A DNA stretch of 11,185 nucleotides from Persebacter sp051008975. GTDB lineage: Bacteria > Pseudomonadota > Gammaproteobacteria > Tethybacterales > Persebacteraceae. The stretch covers positions 1 through 11,185 of the forward strand of contig JBPCXA010000094.1 in NCBI GenBank assembly GCA_051008975.1, read 5' to 3'. A model generated the notes under the pieces. It did no database searches, was not told the DNA's origin, and saw only the letters and a list, made by a program, of their open reading frames with translations. The position numbers were made by a program, and so were the translations under genes. This document shows, one piece after another, positions 7,290 to 11,185 of the stretch (position 1 is the stretch's first letter; each line of letters starts with the position of its first letter).

Positions 7290-7963
7290 GCGCGCTGCAA
7301 AATATCAACGTGTTTCTGGGCGGCGTGGATTTGGAGAAGTATCGGAGCAAATACGCCCGCATTAAACTCGTGGAACTGGACCTGGACAGGAATATTCAGG
7401 CGTTGCACCACCTTTACCGCGAGTATTGGGAGCGGCGCGCGCGGTTTCCGTCCTTTGAGGAGTTCTATGACATATATTCCGGCGATCTGCGCGGAGAGTT
7501 GGAGAATTTTCGCAGAGACAAAATGTTCAGCAAGGAAACTTTTTATCGCGGAATGCCGGCGCGCATTTACCGCACCTGGGCGTCTTTGTTGACGCAGATA
7601 CAGGGCGGCTATGCGGCGGAGGCGATATACGGGCGCGGCAATGTGGAGATGAAAGCCGCGCTTGATTACCGGGGCATAGATATTCGGCTTACGGACGGCG
7701 GCGAGGCCGTCAATTTGCAGATTAAGAAAGAGACGGTGAGTCGGGAGGTGCGCGCGCCGTGGCAGCATATCAAGCGGAACACGAAGATTGTCACGGTCGT
7801 TTACGAAGTGCCGGGGAGCCGTTTGTTCTTGAAGAGCGGCGAGCCGAATACGCCGTTCCGCCGTTGGCGGGCGAAATGGCGCGGGAAGTTGGCGCGTCTG
7901 GACAACGGATTTATCGTGTTTTTGCCCGAAATGTTCGCGCGCGAACATATCCGGACGCCTTAA
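7286..7963 (+). CDS. TaqI-like type II restriction endonuclease
   Basis: A 225-residue protein that I recognise as TaqI-family from remembered sequence features: DLEKYRSKYARIKLVELDL near the start (15-33), then LYREYW (43-48), PSFEEF (55-60), RIYRTWASLLTQ (93-104), the catalytic stretch with GID (Asp132) and QIKKET (145-150), and LDNGFIVF (205-212) near the end. In TaqI the GID aspartate and the QxK lysine belong to the PD-(D/E)XK-type metal site. TaqI cuts T^CGA, and TCGA is strikingly rare in this window, which fits but does not prove that specificity. The length is slightly below that of TaqI (about 260). The start is GTG at 7286, overlapping the methyltransferase stop (GTGA), with GGGGAGG 5 bases upstream. 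An alternative GTG start at 7262 would add 8 residues. A terminator follows the TAA within 2 bases. Confidence 0.9.
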   Translation: MSALQNINVFLGGVDLEKYRSKYARIKLVELDLDRNIQALHHLYREYWERRARFPSFEEFYDIYSGDLRGELENFRRDKMFSKETFYRGMPARIYRTWASLLTQIQGGYAAEAIYGRGNVEMKAALDYRGIDIRLTDGGEAVNLQIKKETVSREVRAPWQHIKRNTKIVTVVYEVPGSRLFLKSGEPNTPFRRWRAKWRGKLARLDNGFIVFLPEMFAREHIRTP

Positions 7964-7964
7964 C

Positions 7965-7992
7965 CCGGACGATCCGCCGTCCGGTTGTTTTT
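7965..7992 (+). terminator. intrinsic terminator of the TaqI-like R-M operon
   Basis: Perfect 7-bp stem CCGGACG/CGTCCGG (7965-7971 and 7978-7984) with a six-base loop, followed by TTGTTTTT. It begins one base after the endonuclease stop codon. The T-tract can alternatively pair with GAAAAACAAC at 8009-8018. Confidence 0.85.
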
Positions 7993-8055
7993 CGCGTTAC
8001 GGGTTGCGGAAAAACAACAAAATCGCGGAAAATTTTCGTTTTTTGGCAAAAAACG
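7984..8055. repeat. chain of inverted repeats between terminator and the methyltransferase promoter
   Basis: GTTGTTTTTC (7984-7993) is the exact complement of GAAAAACAAC (8009-8018), so the terminator's T-tract can be sequestered in an alternative 10-bp stem. CGTTTTTT (8037-8044) and AAAAAACG (8048-8055) form a second perfect 8-bp stem with a GGC loop. The stems are AT-rich. They may be a second termination structure or read-through insulation. No known riboswitch fold is recognised in 7964-8117. Confidence 0.6.
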
Positions 8056-8074
8056 GGCGGATATATTTCCAAAA

Positions 8075-8083
8075 TGTGATAAT
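8075..8083 (+). promoter_or_regulatory. extended -10 promoter for the homocysteine methyltransferase gene
   Basis: TGTGATAAT matches an extended -10 (TGn followed by GATAAT). It places transcription start near 8090 and gives a leader of about 28 bases with AAGGAA before the ATG at 8118. A clear -35 is not seen, which is tolerated in extended -10 promoters. Confidence 0.5.
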
Positions 8084-8090
8084 ATCGGCG

Positions 8091-8103
8091 TTGTGTATCA
8101 CAA
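8091..8103 (+). promoter_or_regulatory. possible operator: TTGTG-TAT-CACAA palindrome at the predicted start site
   Basis: A perfect 5-bp inverted repeat with a three-base centre sits just after the predicted -10. That is a position where a repressor would block initiation. An overlapping, wider pair TGTGAT (8075-8080) and ATCACA (8097-8102) also exists. The 16-base gap is too wide for a standard CRP/FNR site. The regulator is unknown. Confidence 0.35.
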
Positions 8104-8104
8104 A

Positions 8105-8110
8105 AAGGAA
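8105..8110 (+). promoter_or_regulatory. ribosome binding site of the homocysteine methyltransferase gene
   Basis: AAGGAA lies 7 bases before the ATG at 8118. It decides that start over the longer open frame reaching back to 8004, whose extra residues are encoded by the promoter and hairpin region. Confidence 0.7.
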
Positions 8111-8117
8111 TAGCGCG

Positions 8118-9185
8118 ATGACCGTTTCTAAAAGAGGATTGCAGGAGCGTCTGGACTCGGACGGCGTTTTGTGCGCCGAAGGGTTTTTGTTTGAGATTGA
8201 GCGGCGCGGATATATGGCGTCGGGCGCTTTCGTGCCGGAAGTCGCGCTGGACAATCCGCAGGCGTTGCGCGCCTTGCACAAGGATTTCCAGCACGCCGGC
8301 TCCGATGTCGCGGAGGCGTTCACGTACAACGGACACCGCGAGAAAATGCGCGTTCTCGGCAAGGAGCATTTGTTGGAGCCGCTGAACAAGGCGGCGCTGC
8401 AAATCGCGCGCGAAGTCGCCGAAGATGTGCCGGACGGCGAAGAGCCGAATTTGCTCGCCGGCAACATCAACAACACGAATATCTGGCATCCGGACGACAA
8501 AAACACGCACCGCGAGGCGCGCGCGATGTTTGACGAAGTGTGCGGCTGGGCGGCGGACGCCGGGGCCGACTACATCGTCGGCGAGACCTTTTATTACGCC
8601 GAGGAGGCGTTTTGCGCGCTGGCGGCGATTCAACAAATCGGACTGCCCGCCGTCGTGACGATTTCGCCGATGGGCGAGAACAAAATGCGCGACGGCTGGG
8701 AAATCGTCGACACCTGCGCCGAATTGGAGCGGCGCGGCGCGACGGTCGCCGGAATGAACTGCTTCCGCGGTCCGCCGACGATGATGCCGTATATCCGGCA
8801 AATTCGCGCGCGCCTTTCGGGGCATGTCGCCGCCCTGCCGGTGACGTTTCGGACGACCGCGGCGCATCCGACATTTTTTAATTTGCCGGACGAAAACGGC
8901 TGCGCCTGTCCGTCCCCGCACGGGCGTCCGTTTCCGACCGCGCTGGAACCGATGAATGTCAACCGCTACGAAATCCGCGCCTTCGCGGCGGAGGCGTGGA
9001 AAATGGGCGTCCGCTATTTGGGCGTCTGCTGCGGCGCCGCGCCGAATTACATCCGCGAAGTCGCCGAGGCGATGGGACGGACGCCGCCCGCCAGCAAATA
9101 CCGCGAGGATGTTTCGCGGCAATTTATGTACGGCGATCACGAACGGCTGCCCGCGCACATCACCGAATACGGCGACCGCGCGTAG
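8118..9185 (+). CDS. bmt: betaine-homocysteine S-methyltransferase-like enzyme (zinc-dependent)
   Basis: A 355-residue homocysteine S-methyltransferase-family protein, closest by eye to betaine-homocysteine methyltransferase (BHMT), a soluble barrel enzyme that moves a methyl group from glycine betaine or a similar donor to homocysteine, making methionine and dimethylglycine. The N-terminus reads LCAEGFLFEIERRGY (18-32), followed by SDVAEAFTYNGHREK (62-76), a BHMT signature. The three zinc-binding cysteines are present: Cys215 in GMNC and Cys304-Cys305 in LGVCCG, equivalent to Cys217, 299 and 300 of human BHMT. VGET (154-157) supplies the glutamate at the active site. It is shorter than mammalian BHMT (about 406), lacking the C-terminal extension. 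The start at 8118 is set by AAGGAA. It sits alone between two restriction-modification operons. Which donor it uses (betaine, dimethylglycine or a sulfonium compound) cannot be told from sequence. Confidence 0.88.
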   Translation: MTVSKRGLQERLDSDGVLCAEGFLFEIERRGYMASGAFVPEVALDNPQALRALHKDFQHAGSDVAEAFTYNGHREKMRVLGKEHLLEPLNKAALQIAREVAEDVPDGEEPNLLAGNINNTNIWHPDDKNTHREARAMFDEVCGWAADAGADYIVGETFYYAEEAFCALAAIQQIGLPAVVTISPMGENKMRDGWEIVDTCAELERRGATVAGMNCFRGPPTMMPYIRQIRARLSGHVAALPVTFRTTAAHPTFFNLPDENGCACPSPHGRPFPTALEPMNVNRYEIRAFAAEAWKMGVRYLGVCCGAAPNYIREVAEAMGRTPPASKYREDVSRQFMYGDHERLPAHITEYGDRA

Positions 9186-9229
9186 TTTGCGGCGGTGGGC
9201 ATTCGCGGAAATGGAATTTTCTTTTTCGG

Positions 9230-9247
9230 ACGGAATCCGTGTAAAAT
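9230..9247 (+). promoter_or_regulatory. -10 element with adjacent inverted repeat, promoter of the second R-M operon
   Basis: TAAAAT (9242-9247) matches TATAAT at five of six positions and ends 8 bases before the ATG at 9256, again suggesting a leaderless transcript. Directly upstream, ACGGA-A-TCCGT (9230-9240) is an inverted repeat inside the -10/-35 spacer, where a regulator could bind. No convincing -35 is seen. Between the preceding gene's stop (9185) and here there is only a weak GGAAAT/ATTTTC stem followed by TTTTT (about 9206-9226), possibly a weak terminator. Confidence 0.4.
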
Positions 9248-9255
9248 GCTGCCCG

Positions 9256-9384
9256 ATGACCGCCTTGCTTTTTGCGATTCTCGCCTTCGCCTTTCTCGCC
9301 GGATGCGGCGGCGGCGTTTCCATTCTGCCCGAACCCTTCACCCGCGAATGGGCGGGCGGCAAAATTCTCGTGAAAACGGAATGA
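9256..9384 (+). CDS. small lipoprotein-like ORF overlapping the methyltransferase start
   Basis: The ORF encodes 42 residues. It begins with a hydrophobic stretch, ALLFAILAFAF, leading directly to the lipobox LAGC (14-17) and a glycine run, so Cys17 would be the lipidated residue of a mature peptide of about 26 residues ending ILVKTE. The n-region (MTA) has no Lys or Arg, which is unusual for a signal peptide. The TGA at 9382-9384 overlaps the ATG of the next gene (ATGA), so its translation would deliver ribosomes to the methyltransferase. A TAAAAT lies 8 bases upstream of the start and there is no Shine-Dalgarno. It could be a true tiny lipoprotein, a leader ORF for coupling, or a chance frame. 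I do not recognise its family. The longer frame starting at 9195 in another register is a shadow. Confidence 0.5.
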   Translation: MTALLFAILAFAFLAGCGGGVSILPEPFTREWAGGKILVKTE

Positions 9385-10334
9385 CTGCGGTTGCCGAGGC
9401 GATAATTTACAACGGCGGCGGGCTTTTGCCGTCCGCGTTGCCGTGGTATGCGGTCAACGCCGACAATCCCGCCGATGCGATTTATACGAAACGCGAAGTT
9501 GCCGCCGACTGTTATCAAACATTTAAGCGAGTTGCGGACGACAACGGCTATGACTTGCGCCGACATTTGTTTTTGGAGCCGTCGGCGGGCGAAGGATGTT
9601 TTTTGCAGTTGCTGCCGCCGTCCCGCCGCATCGCGCTGGACATCGCGCCCCGGCATTCGGAAATCCGAAAGGCGGATTTTTTGGAATGGTCGCCGCCGTG
9701 CAAAGGAAAATACGCCGTTATCGGCAATCCGCCGTTCGGAATTCGCGGCGCGATCGCGCTGGCGTTCTTGAATCGGGCGGCGTTATTCGCCGACATTGCC
9801 GGTTTTATTCTGCCGATGACTTTTGCGAGTCGCGGAAAAGGCGCGGCGCAAACGCGCGTGCGCGGAATGCATCTTTTGCACGGCGAAGAAATGCCCGCCA
9901 ACGCTTTTTACGACGGCAAAAGCGGAATTGAAGCCGACATTAATACCGTGTTTCAGGTATGGGGCGCGCGGCGTCCGGCGCATCCGGCGCCCGCCTCCGC
10001 CTCCTGCGAAAATTTCGCAGAGTTGTATTCCGTCAGCACTTATCATTCCCGGCGTTGCGGACTTTCGCGGATGGGCGAATATGATTTTTTCATCCAAGGC
10101 ACTTTTTACGGCAACCGCCCGCCGCGCGTAGTCGCCGACTTCGCCGATGTCAAATACGGCTCCGGTTACGGCATCATCATCAAGCGGCAAAAGCGAGCGG
10201 TCGCGGCGGCGTTGAAAAACGCGGACTGGACGAAGCATTCGACGCGCAGTACGAATCACTGCCGGCACATCCGGATGCAGCACATTCGCGATGTTCTTGT
10301 CGCCGCCGGCTTTGTCGACGGGGTCGTGTTATGA
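9381..10334 (+). CDS. N6-adenine-type DNA methyltransferase (NPPF), second type II R-M system
   Basis: A 317-residue protein with SAM-binding motif I LEPSAGEG (65-72), an acidic motif ALDIAP (85-90), ADFLEW (98-103), and catalytic motif IV GNPPFG (115-120). Motif I precedes motif IV with no large insertion and the rest of the chain follows, so the layout is gamma-like, as in M.TaqI. (D/N)PP(Y/F) predicts N6-adenine methylation. The likely target-recognition part is about 195-300, which has several Cys and His residues (YHSRRCG, TNHCRHIRMQH) but no clean zinc motif. I start it at ATG 9381 because that overlaps the preceding ORF's stop and because the upstream extension in frame is Arg-rich shadow sequence. 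It ends with ATGA at 10331-10334, overlapping the nuclease start. No control-protein gene is present. Confidence 0.85.
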   Translation: MTAVAEAIIYNGGGLLPSALPWYAVNADNPADAIYTKREVAADCYQTFKRVADDNGYDLRRHLFLEPSAGEGCFLQLLPPSRRIALDIAPRHSEIRKADFLEWSPPCKGKYAVIGNPPFGIRGAIALAFLNRAALFADIAGFILPMTFASRGKGAAQTRVRGMHLLHGEEMPANAFYDGKSGIEADINTVFQVWGARRPAHPAPASASCENFAELYSVSTYHSRRCGLSRMGEYDFFIQGTFYGNRPPRVVADFADVKYGSGYGIIIKRQKRAVAAALKNADWTKHSTRSTNHCRHIRMQHIRDVLVAAGFVDGVVL

Positions 10335-10870
10335 CAAAAACGCGAGAGAAGGCGCGCGCCGTCTTGCGCGAAATTGTTTCCGAATACGTGCAGAGAAGCG
10401 ACGCCGGAAAATGGTCGCGCGGCGCGTTTGCGTCCATTAACCGAGTGGAAAAAGGTCTGCGCGGCGAGGTCGGCGAAGATTTTGCGGTCGCGATGCTGCA
10501 GATGACGGGCTACGGCGATGCCGAAAAATTGACCGGACGATCTTCGCGCAGGCAAAAAGCGGGCGCGTTTGACATTCGCGCCAACGGCCGACGCATTGAG
10601 GTTAAAACCGCCTCGGAGGATGTCCACGGCAAGTTTCAATTCAATGGAATCAAGTACAACGGCAAAACGCCTTACGACGTTTTGTTGCTTGTCGGCGTCG
10701 CGCCCGATGACGCGTTTTTTCGGATGCTCCGCAAGGATGAGATTCCGAAAGGATTGCCGATGATGGCGAAGAACACGCCGGGAACGCACAAGTTAACACT
10801 GTCGCCCAACGCGATGTTTTCGCTGGAAAATTTCGCCGAGCAAGCGGCGAAATATCTCGGCGCGGAATAA
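10331..10870 (+). CDS. probable type II restriction endonuclease, PD-(D/E)XK fold
   Basis: A 179-residue protein encoded directly after the NPPF methyltransferase with a 4-base overlap. It has a helical N-terminus with KGLRGEVGEDFAV (41-53), then GAFDIRANGRRIEVK (78-92). Asp81, Glu90 and Lys92 fit the D-x(n)-ExK metal site of PD-(D/E)XK nucleases, and the GE.GE helix upstream is typical of the same fold. The next part, GKFQFNGIKYNGKTPYDVLLLVG (100-122), continues the core sheet. I do not recognise a named endonuclease family, so the restriction role is inferred from the motif and from being coupled to a methyltransferase. GGGG at 10320-10323, 7 bases before the ATG, may serve as a ribosome binding site. 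Confidence 0.78.
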   Translation: MTKTREKARAVLREIVSEYVQRSDAGKWSRGAFASINRVEKGLRGEVGEDFAVAMLQMTGYGDAEKLTGRSSRRQKAGAFDIRANGRRIEVKTASEDVHGKFQFNGIKYNGKTPYDVLLLVGVAPDDAFFRMLRKDEIPKGLPMMAKNTPGTHKLTLSPNAMFSLENFAEQAAKYLGAE

Positions 10871-10888
10871 GAAGGCGGTGGAAATATC

Positions 10889-10941
10889 GCCCTTTTTTTG
10901 TCCGGAATTGCCGAAATTGGCACAAAAAGGGCAAATTCGGC
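10889..10941. terminator. overlapping hairpins downstream of the second R-M operon
   Basis: GCCCTTTTTTTGT (10889-10901) pairs with ACAAAAAGGGC (10922-10932), apart from two extra T. A second stem, GCCGAAATTG (10910-10919) with CAAATTCGGC (10932-10941), has one mismatch and overlaps the first, so the two exclude each other. The region follows the nuclease stop by 18 bases and lies in a convergent gap, where termination from both sides is expected. Neither stem is the classic GC-stem plus free T-tract, so confidence is moderate. Confidence 0.5.
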
Positions 10942-10985
10942 GAAAAATAAGGCAGTTTACGGTCTTAACTCCCTTGTTGGCGGGC

Positions 10986-11001
10986 AAAACAGTACTGTTT
11001 T
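10986..11001. repeat. perfect 16-bp palindrome AAAACAGTACTGTTTT
   Basis: A perfect self-complementary 16-mer lies in the convergent gap, 36 bases past the bioY stop and flanked by GC on the left and TGC on the right. As RNA on the minus strand it could be the terminator hairpin for bioY with T-rich stem sides. As DNA it could be a dimeric regulator site. It does not match the BioR motif I know from alphaproteobacteria (TTATNNATAA type). The rest of 10942-11037 shows nothing else. Confidence 0.55.
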
Positions 11002-11037
11002 TGCGGACGGAATCGGCGCAAATTCCCGCGTTCGCCG

Positions 11038-11185
11038 TTAGCCGCGGCGTCTTATCGCCCGCGCGATCGGCGGCAGGGCGGCGGCGGCGAAGGCGATTTT
11101 CGCCGCGTCTCCGAAGAGAAACGGATACAGTCCCCATTCCAAAATCGGCTTGTCCCAGCCGGCGACCGCGCCGAGCCACGACAGT
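11038..11185 (-). CDS. bioY: BioY, substrate-binding component of the biotin ECF transporter, C-terminal fragment
   Basis: On the minus strand the last 48 codons before a TAA (11038-11040) read LSWLGAVAGWDKP (first 13 residues), then LYPFLFGDAAKIAFAAA (19-35), and end IARAIRRRG. The PFLxGDxxKI stretch before a final Ala-rich helix and a basic tail is the C-terminal signature of BioY, the membrane S component that binds biotin in ECF-type uptake systems. The GD-K region contributes to the end of the last membrane helices. The start and most of the protein (normally about 190 residues) lie to the right of the window. It is convergent with the nuclease gene at 10331-10870. Confidence 0.85.
   Translation of the reverse strand, partial: LSWLGAVAGWDKPILEWGLYPFLFGDAAKIAFAAAALPPIARAIRRRG

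Noticed and set aside
7241..7948. 235-codon - strand frame opposite the TaqI-like endonuclease
   Set aside because: Shadow of a gene with strong family motifs and a good ribosome binding site on the other strand.
8075..8102. CRP/FNR-like site TGTGAT...ATCACA
   Set aside because: The arms are 16 bases apart, whereas a CRP or FNR site needs far closer half-sites (about 4-6 bases).
8004..8117. 38-residue N-terminal extension of the BHMT-like protein
   Set aside because: It would be encoded by the hairpin and promoter region, and AAGGAA before ATG 8118 plus family alignment favour the shorter protein.
7964..8117. SAM or other riboswitch before the homocysteine methyltransferase gene
   Set aside because: The predicted leader is only about 28 bases and I see no conserved riboswitch core. 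The hairpins lie upstream of the predicted start site.
9195..9380. 62-residue N-terminal extension of the second methyltransferase
   Set aside because: Arg-rich sequence with no family match, in a different register from the lipoprotein-like ORF. ATG 9381 has the ATGA overlap.
7911..9656. 581-codon open frame on the - strand
   Set aside because: It runs antisense through the BHMT-like gene and its promoter, is Arg/His-rich and has no recognisable motif.

Overview
The window is GC-rich, gene-dense bacterial DNA that looks proteobacterial, perhaps alphaproteobacterial. That inference rests on a cytosolic formate dehydrogenase alpha chain with Cys at the active site, a betaine-homocysteine-methyltransferase-like gene and a BioY C-terminus. 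I could not test it by search. Genes are tightly packed with ATGA/GTGA overlaps, and intergenic gaps are short. No tRNA, rRNA, CRISPR array, transposase or integrase is visible.

Layout, left to right. (1) 1-468, + strand: 3' part of a short-chain dehydrogenase/reductase gene. (2) 469-576: convergent gap with a run of 12 G. (3) 577-6246, - strand: a two-gene unit in which a formate dehydrogenase alpha subunit (3445-6246) is followed after 9 bp by a 952-residue N6-adenine DNA methylase with a nuclease-like N-terminus (577-3435). (4) 6247-6359: divergent promoter region with a perfect TATAAT on each strand. (5) 6360-7963, + strand: a type II restriction-modification pair, a beta-class DPPY methyltransferase translationally coupled to a TaqI-like endonuclease, closed by a clear intrinsic terminator. 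(6) 8118-9185, + strand: a betaine-homocysteine-methyltransferase-like enzyme with its own promoter region. (7) 9256-10870, + strand: a 42-residue lipoprotein-like ORF, a gamma-type NPPF adenine methyltransferase and a PD-(D/E)XK nuclease, each overlapping the next by 4 bases, so a second type II restriction-modification system. (8) 10871-11037: convergent gap with overlapping hairpins and a perfect 16-bp palindrome. (9) 11038-11185, - strand: C-terminus of the biotin transporter component BioY.

Functionally this is a mosaic of restriction-modification genes and one-carbon metabolism genes. Three unrelated DNA methyltransferases and two restriction endonucleases sit among formate oxidation and methyl transfer to homocysteine. 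The metabolic genes could belong to one theme: betaine demethylation releases C1 units that end as formate, which formate dehydrogenase oxidises. The window does not contain the intermediate steps.

The most checkable observation is that TCGA, the site cut by TaqI, occurs only about 8 times in 11.2 kb by my manual scan, although TCG and CGA are both very common. This fits TCGA specificity for the TaqI-like system, but GGCC is similarly rare, so the depletion is not unique to TCGA.
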